From contig OX387203.1 of assembly GCA_947561715.1 (NCBI GenBank), forward strand, positions 4,340,001 to 4,404,000: a stretch of DNA of 64,000 bases. Direction: 5' to 3'. Position numbers and translations under genes: made by a program. Position 1 is the stretch's first letter. Each line of letters opens with the position of its first letter. The DNA is from Ascidia mentula (lineage: Eukaryota > Chordata > Ascidiacea > Phlebobranchia > Ascidiidae). A model generated the notes under the pieces. It was not told the origin of the DNA and made no database searches. It saw only the letters and a program-made list of their open reading frames with translations. Positions 34,317 to 48,221 of the stretch are shown here, one piece after another.

Positions 34317-34872
34317 GGTGTTCAAATTACCTAGTAACAAACAAAAGAAAACACTACAGAGTTATTAATATTCCTGCAATATAGAATATATAACCAAGGT
34401 TGCCATCGGCCAGGTACAAAAGTAAGCATTTCTGTATTTTAATGCTGAATTTAGCTTAATTGACTTTGACCTTTATTACGGATTTTTGTTTTGCTTTTGC
34501 CTGGCTGGTCACAATATCACGAATAATCCCTATTCAAAACAGCGAAGCAAACAAATAATGTATCATTTGGCCTGCTCACGAAGTGTTTTGATAACAACTA
34601 GAAGGAATGTCAAACTATTACGCGACGACGTGCAGTTTGGAAACCTCTTGCCTCGAGTAACCGCAAGCTGCAGGCCACAAAACCGGGCAAGGAGAAACGC
34701 TTCTGGCCCGCGGCCCGCTGGTCCAACGCCCCTAACAATTTCAAATATTACTACAAGTTTTAGAAAGAAGTGTTGCTGTTTAGGTTGATTTCGTGCAGTT
34801 AAAACATTTTCATTGTTCCCCTTAAACAACTCACAAATGCCTGTATGTCAACACTTAGCTTGCTTTCGTCAT
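34317..34872. other. Region upstream of FUT8
   Basis: No gene seen. Should contain the FUT8 promoter; no clear TATA was found. A GC-rich GGCCCGCGGCCCG stretch near 34707 resembles hAT ends. Confidence 0.4.
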
Positions 34873-36345
34873 GTAAACGTATTTTTGCCCTAGTCCGTCT
34901 CGATTTTAGGGAAAAAGCGCGCCAATGCACACCTAAAAAACCTGCTCTGCGTCACATATGAGTGGGCACAATGCATAATTTCAACTAAGTTTACATTTTG
35001 TTACAAAAGCTACCAAGCATCATATTCAATACATTCAAAGAATGTTGTTTGGACTGAAACGTTGACCGAATAAATAAGTTTTTGCCAGAAGAGCTATGAA
35101 TTTATTGAATAAGATACATACAATTTATATGCAGACTGCCACCTCTGACTAACTGTGCTAACATTTCTTTGTTAACGACGTTTTGCAACAGGATGTTATA
35201 CATACGTGCATGCTTTCGCCTTTAGGCCATTAATAGCTTAGCGCATGGGAAATGACATCCGAGAACAGGAAGCCTCCACACTATAATAACAGTTGCATTT
35301 TACGCATAATGTTTACTTTATTTCAGATCGGATACTTTTGCAAATAATAACAACGAAGGCTACACATACGCTTGCTGAGCTGTCCTTTTTGTCATTTATA
35401 GACGTTTCTACATCGTAAAAATAACAAACACTTATATCGCGCAATAAAATACAGACTGTAATTTCTATCAGATTCTACAAATTGCTGTCGTGGTAATTTT
35501 AATTATTTCAACTTAAAAATCCGACAAGTGAAATTGACCTAATAACAAGTGACAATAGTCAACCTGTGCATATACATATGTCCATGACTATAACGTGAGC
35601 GCTTTAGGCTCAACAGGAACGACCAGTTACTTTCTCGTGTGATGACTCACACAATTCTAACACTGTGGCTTCGCACTCTCAGCCAGGTTTACTTCTCGAC
35701 CAAACTTCCCAGGTAAAACCACCAGTAAAAAATGAAAAAAAAAATCGTTAAATCGGTTTGCAAACACTGCGGTTGAGAGGAAACCCATTAAGGCGTGAGA
35801 CGCTATGGCACTGGCACACGATATAGGTGTTCGGTTCACTAAACCATTTTTTCATTTACTGCGATTGTGGTTTTTGATAAACAATTTACTTTAATTTCAA
35901 TAAAGTTACGTTTTTTATATGTGTTAGAAGAACAGATTATTAAATTACAATATGCCTGGCAGCAATAGGAACATTATATACAATTTACTGTTTGGTAAAG
36001 TGTCTCCTCAAATAAGCCAAAGCCGACAGTTTAATCTCATCCTGCTCAATCGTTACATCTGATTGTCAGTTTGTGAGATATTTTACATTTATATGTTTAT
36101 ATTCTTGTATTAATGTTGGTTTTAACTGCGTTGTTTGTGTGTTTTTAGCGATACTGATGATGCCTGCAAACACATTCAACTTTAAACTAAAAAAAGGGTT
36201 CTCGAAAGCAGAAAATGAACGGAAATGATGCTCATGTGGTAAAAGTTGTCATGGTAAGCGTCAATTTGAAACCATCTGTTTTTTAAACGCTGAACATAAA
36301 ACCGTTAACGGAAAAATGCATTCTCACATTAAAGTATTTTTGTTA
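34873..36345. repeat. Tandem duplication, copy 1 (~1.47 kb)
   Basis: Runs from AAACGTATTTTTGCCCT to CACATTAAAGTATTTTTGTT and is matched by 36376-38055. No coding potential recognised in either copy. Confidence 0.85.
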
Positions 36346-36375
36346 TTGTTTAGATCGACTTGCCAAAAAGCAAAA

Positions 36376-38055
36376 CGTATTTTTGCCCTAATCCGTCTCG
36401 ATTTTAGGGTAAAAAGCGCGCCAATGCACAACCCTGCGTCACATATGAGTGGGCATAAATGCATAATTTCAACTAAGTTTACATTTTGTTGCTGAAGCTA
36501 CCAAGCATCATATTCAATATATTCAAAGAATGTTGGTTGGACTGAAACGTCGACCGAATAAATAAGTTTTTGCCCGAATGAATTTAATAAGTAAGATACA
36601 TACAATTTATATGCAGACTACAACCTCTGACTAACTGTGCTAACATTTCTTTGTTAACACCTGTTTTGCAACAGGATGTTATGCATACGTGTTTTCGCCT
36701 GTAGGGCATTAATAACTCATCGCATGGGAAGTGACATCCAATGTAAGAACAGGAAGCCTCCACACTATAACAACAGTTGCATTTTACGCAGAATGTTTAC
36801 TTCATTCTTTTTGGTTCAGATCGCATACTTTTGCCAATGATAACAATGAAGGCTACATATACACCTGCTGAGCTGTCTGTTTCGTTTCAACATCGTAAAA
36901 ACAACAAACACTTATATCGCGCAATAAAACACAGACTTTTTACAAGTAATACTGTTCCCTTAGTTTTTTCCGAATCTAGCCCTCTGGTTGGCATTGTTTA
37001 CTATTCAGCGACACCAATCTCCTATTTAGTATTAAGAATTCAATGAAACTAGCAGAAGTTTCGAATTGAGTCAGCTGATTTATTAGTAAAAAATCAATTT
37101 CGCCTGAACTGGCATCCTCAGTTTCAATTTAAATAAGAAACTGAGGATGCCAGTTCAGGCGAAATCGATTTTTTGCTAATAAATCAGCTGACTCAATTCG
37201 AAACTTCTGCTAGTTTCATTGACTTTTTACAAGTTTACGATAGCTGTAATTTCTATCAGATTCTACAAATTGCTGTCGTGGTTATTTTTATTATTTCAAC
37301 TTAAAAATCCAACAAGTGAAATTGACCTCAAACAAGTGACAATAGTCAACCTGTGCATATACATAAGGCCCATGACTATAACGTGAGCGCTTTAGGCTCA
37401 ACAGGAACTACCAGTTACTTATTCGTGTGCTGACTACCCCCACGCAATTCTAACACTGTGGCTTCGCACTCTCATCCAGCTTTACTTCTGTCCCAGATTA
37501 AACCACTAGTAAAAAATCAAAAATAAATCGTTGAATCGGTTTGGAAACACTGCGGTTGAGAGGAAACCAATAAGGGCGTGGCACGCTATGGCACTGGCAC
37601 ACGATATAGGTGTTCGTTTCACTAGTGGGACCAATATTTCATTTACTGCGATTTTGGTTAATGACATACAATTTACTGTTCAGGAAAGTGTCTCCTCAAA
37701 TAAGCCAAAGCCGACAGTTTATAGTCTCATCTTGGTCAATCGTTACATCTGATTGTCAGTTTGTGAGATATTTTACATTTATATGTTTATATTTTTTACA
37801 TTTATATGTTTCTTGTATTAATGTTGGTTTTACCTGCGTTGTTTGTGTGTTTTTAGCGATACTGATGATGCCTGCAAACGCATTCAAATTTAAATTAAAA
37901 AAGGTTTTTGAAAGCAGAGAATGAACGGAAATAATGCTCACGTGGTAAAAGTAGCCGTCATGGTAAGCGTCAATTTGAAACCATCTGTTTTTTATACGCT
38001 GAACATGAAACCGTTAACGGAAAAATGCATCCTCACATTGAAGTATTTTTGTTGG
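36376..38055. repeat. Tandem duplication, copy 2 (~1.68 kb)
   Basis: Second copy of 34873-36345, longer because of a ~285-bp insertion at about 36949-37234. Small indels elsewhere, including a duplicated TTTACATTTATATGTTT near 37788. Confidence 0.85.
36949..37234. mobile_element. Insertion with 85-bp fold-back arms
   Basis: Absent from copy 1 of the duplication. Flanked by direct repeats GACTTTTTACAAGT (36935-36948 and 37221-37234). Inside, 37041-37125 and 37137-37221 are near-perfect inverted arms around an 11-base AT loop. Looks like a fold-back DNA element; no coding frame. Confidence 0.75.
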
Positions 38056-38602
38056 CAAGGTTCATTGCAACGTTATATTGTCATATAAGTTCCTTATAAA
38101 TAGTTCTCTGTATAACCTGAAACATTTTTCCACCTTAAACCAAGAATTCAAATTAGGCACCAAACTGAAATAGATTATCTGTATATTTCACGATTCCTTG
38201 ACCTGTTATGGCACCTGTCCACAAAGCTGGCTTTAGTTGAAATATCCGACAGAAGGATTTTTTATCAAGATAAGGCGCGACGACCTTCACCCGCACTGGT
38301 ATTGATTCCTGTGCTGATTATCATTTTTTATTGGTAAATTTAGGTACTCTGACATTTCTTGGTTCCGTGGCAAAGTTCCCCATAATGGTTAGCGCAAGGA
38401 GAACATCTCAATTCTTAACCAGTGTGTGTTAAACCACTTAATTGAATCCAAAAGATTTTTTAAAGAATAACGAGCAAGTGGCTTGTGAAAAACACAGTGG
38501 ATTTTTTTTGTAGAAAACAATGAAAATAAGCAGAAAATTTCTTGAAAGCAACATAATAACACGAGAGTGCAAACAAATGGGCGTTAATTAAGACCTAATT
38601 CT
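38056..38602. other. Intergenic, 3' of the GT10 gene
   Basis: AT-rich, no gene or repeat recognised. Confidence 0.4.
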
Positions 38603-41600
38603 CTATCCAACTTTTTTTTTCCAAAAATATTTGAAGAAGAACCCGGAATTAGATTCCGTTTCCATTTGCGGAACCTTTAGACAATCACTATATTCACGCC
38701 CATAAAACCAATCGTAAAGGGAAGATACAATTCGCGGCTTCTCTGTGTTGGTGTTGTTCTTATTTTCGTGTAAAATCCTACATAATTTGCAAAATCCGGT
38801 CAGTTTTTCTCTACCTTGAAATTTTGGCACACTCTTCATCCAACTTAAATACTCCTTATAAGCGGTATCGTTTTTGTCTAGATAGTTTAAATAATCGGCT
38901 AAGTCTTTGGTCGAGTTAAAATCAGCAGCGTATATAAATGAAGTTGGAGACGGCGCTACAAGCTCATAGTCTTTCTTAGGTGGCCCGAGCACCACTGGCA
39001 CAGTGCCGTGTTTTAATGCGTTGTCCCAAAACTTCTCAGTAATGTAGTCTTTGCAGTTCCATTGGTTTTCAAAGGCGAGATAGAACTTGTACTTGTGATT
39101 TTCGAAGTCATCTTTGATGTTGTCAAAACATCCCCCACCTAGATCCACCTGAAGTCCGTTGTCAATCAGTTCCATGACGAAGCTCTTTCTTTCTCGGGCG
39201 TGTGGCATGACTTCGCAGTTTGACACAACCCACAATGCCATGCGAGTTTTGTTGCGAACGAAGTGATCTAATTCAGTTGCGTTTCGTGTCAAATTCTTGT
39301 GCTGGGACCACAACGAATACGTAGTTCCGTACGGGCACCAGACATCGGAATCTCTTCTGAAGACGCATTATTTGTTAGAAGTTTATCTGTACGGTATAAC
39401 CACAAGTCAACTATCCGGTCAAATAGGCCTTGATGGGTAACACTTAGTCATATTGAGTAAAGACATCAAGGGACTGTCAAGCCACAAATCGAAAGTCAAA
39501 TTTAGACCATTTGCGTACAGGTATATCTGTTTATTCAAATGTTGTGCGAATACGAATAACCCAAAAAGAACAATAGTTTTTTTGTCTGTGGCGGTTGATT
39601 CAAGTCGGTGGCGATGAAAATTATCTTTCTATCTGTCATGAATTGTGGCCCAAAAATGCCGTCTATTTAGCATTTGATTCTTAAAGCACTTTTTCGAACA
39701 ACGTGTTTGTTTTTTTCCTTTGAAAAGCATTTGTAGACGTTCTTCGTTACATACCTGTAGCTCATCGTAAGATTAAAAAAACCATCAAACTCCCTTAATT
39801 TCATGTTTCGCAGGTGATAAATAGCGACAGGGCCTTCCCCGGTGTACCAAACGTAATACTGATCCAACCGTCTACATTCAATAAATTAACATTTTTAACA
39901 GTTGGTGTTGATGCAAGAAACTACTTGCCTCTGTCGTGGAGCTAACCGGAAAATTGGATCATTGAAATGAAACACCAGCGCTTTTGTATTGTTCAGACTA
40001 GCCTGCAAAAAGGAATGTTATTATAAGGGTTCAAATATTAAATGTGCCGTATCAGTCTTTAAATGTCTACGAACTGAATTCTCTTAATTTGGCACTCTTT
40101 TAAAAAGACTGACTTTTGTGTTGAAAAATACACTAGCTTTCGCGAGTACCTCTCGCTTTATCAGGTGTAAAAATGATAAGGGTTTTAAAGAACAATTGAA
40201 TTTACAGAAAAAAATAAACCATTGTGTTTTCGTGTACTTGGTGAGACTTCTTGAAACAGTAAATTAATTTACTAAGTTGAGGTCATGTAGAGTTTTTCCC
40301 AACAAACAAAGGAATTACATAACATGAAAATTGGGACAGATTTAAGTTTTTTTTATTATTTCTTGGCCAGTTATAACAACTGTCCACAAAAATGACTTTA
40401 GCTGTTAAATTAATTGCTCGTTTCTGGAATAATCTGGATTTTTATGACCATACCCGTCTTATATTGTGAGAAATAACGCAACTTCCGCACTTTTTAGGCA
40501 ACTGTTTCATCTCTTCGATTAAACCGTATTCGGGATTCATCACTAAAATAGTCAACTGAAAAAGTAAAAATTAAAGGTTCAAAACACAGAAAACAAAACC
40601 AAGATTGTTCCACGAAATGAACCGGTCTACGTTTATGTTCAAAATTTTTGTAAATTGAAATGAAAATTATTTTCTTTTTAGGGTAAGACCATCAAAAATT
40701 ACCTTGCTGAGGTCTACGTTGTGTATGGATTCAGGGTACCTGGGCGGCGTTGCTTCCTATGAGAAATTGTTGTTAAATACGAATTTATTTAACATGGAAA
40801 ACAAGAAAACGCAACCATGTTGACTTTATGTGGTCGTGTACATCCAAAATAGAGTCAAGCGTTGTTAGCTCCATTATTGTGAATGTGCATTTTAGAAACA
40901 CAGTACTGTTTCATGCAACGGCATGATTGGCAGGATCGCCCCACTACGCAGGTCCTTACTTCGAGATCATTAGGTTTACAGGCTTCGCAGTCTATGCATT
41001 GCAGCCTAGCTGGATCAGCTGATTTTCCCGACAAGTCGGAGCGAGATTTGCAAAATCAAGCTCCCGGTCAGGTTTGAATTCACGACCCTGGGCTAACCAG
41101 TCCTAACGCTCTATCAACTGGATAAAGAGGCTGATCCAGCTGGGCTGCAATGCCTGGGCTGCGAAGCCTGTATGTAAACCTTTTAGAAACACCCTATATT
41201 TTTGACGGCCTCATTCTGGTTATATATACGCGACTTGCTTCTATACGTCATGGTACTAAAACAGCCATGTTTGACATGGTTTTTAAATGTAAACACGTGC
41301 CAACACGTATATCGCTAGTAACATCGGTCCGAGCAGGCATATGTGCGTATAACCTAAGAATAAGAACTACAACACGACGAAGTCATAAACTCCAATAAAA
41401 GCAGAATCGCGAGTAACAAAAGCGATAGATGTTAAGTTCGTTTATTGGCCGCAGCAAGTGACTTGCTTATAAGACCTATACCGGGTCGGCCGGTATTTTA
41501 TCCTTTAATTCTTCAGTCAAACAAACTACTTGGCATGATTCAGAAAAACTTAGGGCCGCTGTAAAAGAGATTGGGAACAGTAGCATTATGCAGTTAAGGC

Positions 41601-42106
41601 TTTTTTATAATTTAGTTCAAAATTCGTTTCTAACCTGGCCAATCATTGGACAAAATTGACTTTTTCTAGCTAATGACTCTACTCTCAACAGAGATATTAC
41701 CAACATGAAAGGCGTACAAGGTTTGCAAGGAAACGAAAATCAAACGTAGTCACCAGTCAACTGCAGTGACAAAGGACAATGACAGCAGTTCATAGTTGTA
41801 CCGCGCTATCAGGTTACTTAAAGCCTGAACAACCACTCAGTTGGGCGGTAGCAACTGACCAAAAGTTAATAACTGGACTGTTCAATAAGCACCGCATGTG
41901 TGATACCAACAACCAGTTATATTTAATTTTGTGGGTCTTAATAAGTCAAACACCGCATAAAAACGTACAATGATAAAAAAATAGCTATGTGCATACAGCA
42001 CCGATGTCACATACATATCAAAGGCTAGACTTACCTCATACACAGACAAGTAGACCAGGATGAAAACTAAGGTATGCAACATGATAAAGCTGAAAAATAT
42101 TTTCAT
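38603..42106 (-). CDS. Alpha-1,3-fucosyltransferase-like protein (GT10)
   Basis: Six-exon model, 390 residues: 42106-42035, 40756-40703, 40555-40454, 40002-39929, 39871-39755, 39356-38603, phases consistent. GT10 enzymes transfer fucose from GDP-fucose to GlcNAc in glycans, in the Golgi. Seen: a type II signal-anchor (MKIFFSFIMLHTLVFILVYL), a short stem, LVFHFNDP, the family motif FNLTMSYRRDSDV (about 133-145), and the donor-binding segment YLAFENQWNCKDYITEKF with ALKHGTVPVVLG (about 232-264). Length is normal for the family. The intron after 39929 has a GC donor (AG|GCAAGT) and an AG acceptor. The 1.3-kb first intron holds a SINE-like element. Upstream in-frame ATGs to 42217 exist, but the anchor directly after 42106 makes this start the best. 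Confidence 0.9.
40905..41185 (-). repeat. tRNA-like SINE with inverted-repeat flanks
   Basis: Arms 40972-41020 and 41130-41181 are about 85-90% inverted matches (AGGTTTACAGGCTTCGCAG versus its complement). Between them, on the minus strand, lies a tRNA-like stretch (TTGATAGAGCGTTAGGACT; GAATTCAAACCTG as a degenerate B-box). A partial relative is at 49655-49735. Lies in intron 1 of the GT10 gene. Confidence 0.6.
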
Positions 42107-44123
42107 CTTCGTTGTTACGCACTGTCTTGCTCCAGCTTTACATAACATTACATCTATCATACCTACTATTTTGTACATACGCCTAAGTAGAAAATGGATA
42201 TTTTGATTAGGCAACATAACAGATATAATAATATGTACATTATGGTACGGTGAAGGCTTTTGCAGTGCTTACTGTTACTTACTAGTTTTCAAAATAGCTT
42301 TGTTTGCCTCTGTACGTATTTAATGGTGCTGCTATGATGACACAACAAAATTGATGTTAGCTTTGTGTGCACATGTCCTCAGCTTTGTGTGCACATGTCG
42401 AATGTCAAATAGGATACGCTACTTACACAACTAACATGACTTGTGCTGAAAACGAAACAACCCGGTAGCCTTAAACATGCTCTAATCTAATGTCAGTAGA
42501 TTTGTTTGGAAAAAACGATCTTGCTAAGGTGCTATCATAAGCATCATAAGATTCTGCGAATTTAAACAATAAAATCCTGTACAATCCTCCAAAAAAGTCC
42601 CCAAAATGGCGACCTTTGTAAGCATGTTGTAATTAAATAGAACTAAAATATTCAGTTAGTTTTGCAGGCAGTTGTGCGCACTGTTTCGGCCTGTCAGGTC
42701 TCGTCAGTACTGGTTGAAAGTAAGCACAACTGCAGCTCACTTGTTTGCACACATGGCTCTGTGATAAAATGTGCAACCAATATTCAATCACTGATCTTTT
42801 TTAGCCTACTGACTGTTAATTTCAGCTGACCACATGCTTTGGCTTGTTAGTAACATGATATGTCAAAAAACCTAACAATCAACTGGATACTGTTTTTGCC
42901 ATTTTGTTTGCTATCAGATTTGAAACGCATAAAAGGAAATGCCACATGTACGTAGCGACTTGGTGCATAACTGTGCAAATAAGGAAGATGCCTCTGTTGG
43001 TCCCGTGCCTAGTAAACATGTAAACAGCCTTTAACATAGGCTTTTCATACGCTTGTAGGGTCTCAGTTACTATTTATTTCGATCGTTTTGCTTTAAGAAT
43101 ATTATACGTACTTAAAGACTGCTATGTACATGGTGTCCATAAACTGTCGTAAAAGACCCGCTCATTGGGTCTAGGTAAGCAAACTTTAACATAGATAACT
43201 TAAAAGCTTGGAGGATACCTATACTCTTCGCGTTCATCAACGTTGATCGGCAGCAACGAGAAATCGCAAAGTCGGTACACCGTGTTTCCACCACTGGAGA
43301 GACTGACCAAACATCTCATGTAAAAACAATACGTTCTTATATTAAATTATTCAATTTTTGAAGATCGAAACCACCGCAATAACTTTCGTGTAAGTATAAT
43401 GAAGGCTGCACACTTAACTGTTTCACTTCCTTCTAAGAATACTGCTCCTATTAAACTGAGGGCCCCAATCACCATGCAACGGATCGGTACCAGTCCGTAA
43501 GGAATATATAGCCGAAAAACAGCTTGCAAACTTTATCCAGTCATCAATAACTTCCGCATACTGCTTATGTCATTGACGGGCCTCCAAGGAGCTATATTAA
43601 GATCTCTGTAACTTGTGAGTTCTCTACATTCGCCACTTATTCATACTGTATGTGTTTGCAACACCTTGAAAGGTCGGTGCGTAAAATACTACCTGTGTTA
43701 AACTGGCTCGTATTGCTAGAATTTTAGGACCTCTGGTCTGAACAGCTGCTTGGTTCTGCGTAAAAACGAGCAGATGTAGACCTACAGCTGCTTATAACAA
43801 ATGACTGGCAGAAAACCCTAAATCAAAACTTTTGCATACTCACAGACGATAACAATACAATGCTTATGATAACAATACAGTTTGTAATATCGGAAATTAG
43901 TCAGAGCTTACTTTTGCATTGTTTCTCTATTGATTACTATCAAACAGATACATCAATAAAGCAATAAAAAAATATCAAAATTTGCGGCCAAATACCAACT
44001 TCAACCAAAAGCAAAAAATAAAAAAGTTTTCCATCAAACAACCGATGGTTCGTTGTGCATGATCGATCGCACGTGACCTGGCGCATTGGAGCGTAAAACA
44101 CAGAATTGTTTTAAATCATTTCA
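42107..44123. other. Unassigned region upstream of GT10 gene
   Basis: No confident gene. A minus-strand frame at 43529-43347 has a hydrophobic stretch (VIGALSLIGAVFL) but no supported exon ends. A duplicated CAGCTTTGTGTGCACATGTC lies near 42358-42397. Confidence 0.35.
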
Positions 44124-45801
44124 TCAGTTTTTCTTTTTGTTTGCTTTGTCCTTGCTTTTGACTCTTTTCCTTGTAGCTGATGTTTCTCTGTCGTTGCGAC
44201 TGGAGTCCTCTACCACCCGCTCTCTAGCGACATCTTGCGGCGTTGGCAACATGATTATGCTGCTCATGCACATGAACGTAAAAATCATCAAGCCGTTAGA
44301 TCCTCCGATAATCCTAAAAAACGGCAATGATTACAACGGAAAGTAATACATATTACACAAATTTAATCACTCAGTTACTATATTTAATTCCTTCAAGTTA
44401 TGACTTGAACCAATTTTTCATAGCATAAAAATAACAACGACAACAAAAACATTCACAACACATTTTCCGAAATACCCCGAAATCCTAGATGGACCAACAT
44501 GTAACAAGCACTTACAATACCAGGTTCGGAGTACGACAGTCGTCAAATTCGTTAACTATGTTTGACAAATAAAACTTTGTAGTCGTGGTTCCACGAATTG
44601 AAACCGCAAAAGTTACAAAGGACGTTTACTTGAATTGTACCGATTGCGCCAGTCGTGCGCCAAGGGAGTTCGCCCGTCAATTCAAAAAAAAGACAAATAT
44701 AACGCAACGGATCTACCACAAAAAAAATGTACACATTGTGTCTAGTGTGCATGGACTGTTATATATAGCGCACACTGCATCAAACTGCATGTACGTTACC
44801 ACGGCGTAGAGGTTCCCAAATTTCACGTGACGTACTCATCCCTAATAAGATGTTATAACGATGCAACCAAACAAACATACCTTTTTTTAGAGATTTTAGT
44901 CCTACAGTTTTTTTACAGTGTTGACCGTTTTAAAGACGAATTCCATCACAAAATACGATAATTGGTAAGCCAGTGACGCACCAATAAAATTAAAACAAAC
45001 GACGCACCATATGTGAACCTCTGCTCTAGCATAACATGCCATTTGGGCCAAGTAAGTTTTAAGCGCAATGTCACGTAATACGCTTTTTGGCCAATCACAA
45101 TGCGACGTTTAAGTGGTAGCGTTTGGCTACAGGACAGAAAAAGGGCTGGGTGTTGTCGAGCATAGGAGCGAACCGAAGCGGGACAGAGCGAACCGCACTC
45201 TCACCGGAGGGGGTTTTGCTGTGGTCTCTTAGCAATGAGGCCAATTCGCGAACGCTGCACAGTAGGAAGTAATACTTGCCTGGCTGGGAGAAGGTGGCAA
45301 GGAAAAGGCGTACGTTGCAGAAACTGCGATTTGTTGCGGCCAGTTTTTGTTTCATATTGCACTGCAATTGTGTAAACGACATTTTGAGCGTGGCCTTTTT
45401 GTAAATACTTGACAAATGCAATTGCAACCCTGAGTTAGCGTGCGCGCTATTGTGTATACGCCAGCTCAGGCAAAATTTTAACAATTAGTGTTAAAACCTG
45501 CAATCAGTAATCATAGGAAACATCGCGAAACTATCGTTTCTGAAAAACAGCTTCAAAATAAGTTGAAAGTACTGCAGACGTGTTCGACCGAATCATGTTA
45601 TTCTGAACGCACTTTGCGTGACAAACAATACTTAGCCTTTGCTTACCTACACAACGGTTGAGCAACCATGAATAGAACGCCGACGTTCATCATGGCACGA
45701 TTGTCTGTGAATATATGGCCTCGGTTGTAGCGGTACATAAATATAGCAAAGTAGGCCGCGGTGACCATACCGTACATCGCTGTTTCGTTGGGTGCTGGCA
45801 T
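44124..45801 (-). CDS. Putative small membrane protein (tentative two-exon model)
   Basis: Exon 45801-45647 starts with ATG (MPAPNETAMYGMV), follows an in-frame stop and a likely 5' UTR acceptor, and ends in phase 2 at a GTAAGC donor. Exon 44313-44124 begins after TTTTTAG, accepts phase 2 and ends with a stop. Joined, they give 114 residues with two or three hydrophobic segments (TAAYFAIFMY; VGVLFMVAQ; GLMIFTFMCMSSIIML), then a charged tail ending KKKN, which fits the KKXX endoplasmic-reticulum retrieval signal. I do not recognise the family, and exons between could be missed. Phase agreement and codon openness are the only support. Confidence 0.4.
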
Positions 45802-48221
45802 GCTTTAATATACTTAAGAGTTTTAAGGAACCTGCAACAATTAACAATTATCACCGTATTTCCCTTCAGCACTAAAAGCTTTTAGTAGCACGTGTAGAGA
45901 TTGTGTATGGCGTAGTGAGGTGCTTTTATACAAGCACAGTTACTGAAGCGTTTAATATCATGTAAACTTAGTCGAAAATATAAACGGAAAGTTGTTTATC
46001 GCAAACCATGCGAGCGGCAACGCGAAGAGCTTTCGAAACCGAAAGCCAACGTGTATCCAGTTACTTTGCCACATTGCTTTCCTTTTCAACGCCACACGAT
46101 GTACTGACTGCGGCTGTTTACCTTTCTAAAATCTTGCCGATTATTTTTTGCACCTTACACCTCCTAATGTTTTGCAGCAAGACCAAAAGTGCGTTTTTAC
46201 ATAGCATGTGCGCAGAATAGGTACAAGTGTACTTTGCACTGTGTAACGTTTGCAAGACTTCTTCCAACGTTTGTGTAAATGCCTATAGCGCGACCCGCGA
46301 AACGTCACTCCCTAGTTGATCAGTAACTATCAACGTCCAGACGGCACAATAGCAGGCTGCCTGCCACTGCTGTCGCTGAGATAGAAAGCCTTTTCTAGCT
46401 TCCTCAATAAAAAAGAACGCTAAACATGCCTCTGGTCCGCTCTCCTATGCGCATGTAAGCCTTAACATAGCCTGTTTCATCATCTATTTTTCACCATTTC
46501 CATTGTACTATAGTCATATTGTTGTCCATTAGGATGTTGTCAATTCGACTGTAACGTTGTATCGATATTTTTTGTCCACGTGACACGCTTCTGGTGGTGG
46601 CCTCGAAATAGCAGTGAAAACGTGTTCAGAAATGACGAAAATAGACAATTGGGAAACTTTTTGGCTCTCTTTTGCCAGGATGGCAGAAACACAAACGTCA
46701 TGGCTGACGAAATGATTTGTCCTAGCTGTAAACAAGGTGGTTGGAGGTTGGATTGCCGCGCGCACGCAGCGAAACCTACACCAAGTCAGGCGTCAACGTA
46801 GTCCATGGTTTCAGTACATAAATATCACATTGAATGTTTTCCTGTCTCGTCTGGGACGTTCGCAGACCGACGAACACTTCTATTGTGTAGAGATAGTGGT
46901 GAAAGTGCATCGGTTTCTTACATGTAAAATAACCTCGCGCCGCGCTTGTGTGTTCTGAACAGAAACCTACGGCCGTAAGTCAGGTGTCATTTTGCACAAG
47001 TTCGAATGAGATTGTGTTGTAGCTTTGGGGTTTTGAAAATTTCGGTTTTTGGTACCAACTTGGGCATGGTGAGAAGTACAGCTTCAAACTCATAAAGATG
47101 AAGTTACTCAGACGGGTAACTCCATTCTTTTATCATCGAAACCATAGTAGTCCCTCTATCAAGCAGTTTTGAATACAAAATTTAGATTAGACGCTATTTG
47201 CATTCTAGTGCGGTATGAACTTATCAACTGCAGTAAACTGTTTTACTTTTCTTTGGGTAAGTGCTTCATTTGCATAGTAATTAGCTGGCGAGAACCCCTT
47301 AGTCAAAACCTTTGCTATCCCGCGGCGACGGGAAAAAGGACCGTGTCCGTATGTATTGCGCCCACTCGAAGCCCGTGTGCGGCAAAGGTTTGCTAACTTT
47401 GCAAGTGACAACTTGACGATGACAAGGTTCGACCGACCAGGAACACGAATTTCAGAGCAGTTTGGAATCACATGTTAGTGGCCACTATCAGACAATTCTG
47501 GTTCCAATTTTAGGTTTTATTTAGCTCAGCAGAAGCTACGTTAAACGTGCGCAGGACTATTTTCGATGTTAGCCTACAGCAAGAAAAATTCATTGTTTGT
47601 TTTCGATTCAAAAGGGCCGCAGTCGACATCAAGTTTTGAAACAGTTCGCAGTATACACTATGTTAAAAGGCTGTAAATCACTAACCTTTACCTGTGACTC
47701 TGTTAATATGTAACTTGGTTTATTGACAATCTATTGCGAACGCTACTTCAGGTTTCCACTGGGTAAAATCGTCGACTTTCATTTGCATGGAAGTTTTTGG
47801 CAGACCTTCGACTTCAACCGCACAGTGTATGCGCCATGGAGGGTGTTCCTTTGCTTACAAAGTTAAACCGACACACCTTTACCAGTATTGGCAGAGTGTA
47901 CAAACGGCGACGGTAACTATGGTACAACGACCAATGACGAGCAATAAATATTATTTGTCAGGTCCCCTTTAACTTTGACCTTTTGCAAAGCGATGGGAGA
48001 ATATTGTTGGTCTTTGTATGTCTGATTGAGAAGTAGAGAATATCAGGTGATTCAGTTGTTTTCTACTTCTCGTTTAGTTAAAACCACAATCAATAAACAA
48101 ATTGCATAGAGCACAACTTTTACTCGATATTTTCACAGATGTTTAGTAAGGCTTCATAGAGGTGAAGTTGTGTTTTCTAAACTAGACACGCCTATTGTGA
48201 AGACTAAACAAAGCTAGCAGG
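45802..48221. other. Unassigned region upstream of TNF-like gene
   Basis: Only short frames without family likeness or splice support. Should include promoters for the divergent neighbours. No repeat array seen. Confidence 0.35.

Noticed and set aside
36777-37046. 89-codon frame in the second duplicated copy
   Set aside because: Not open in copy 1, and it runs into the inserted fold-back element.
45095-45484. 129-codon minus-strand frame
   Set aside because: No family likeness, no convincing splice context and a composition typical of a chance frame in a GC-richer patch.
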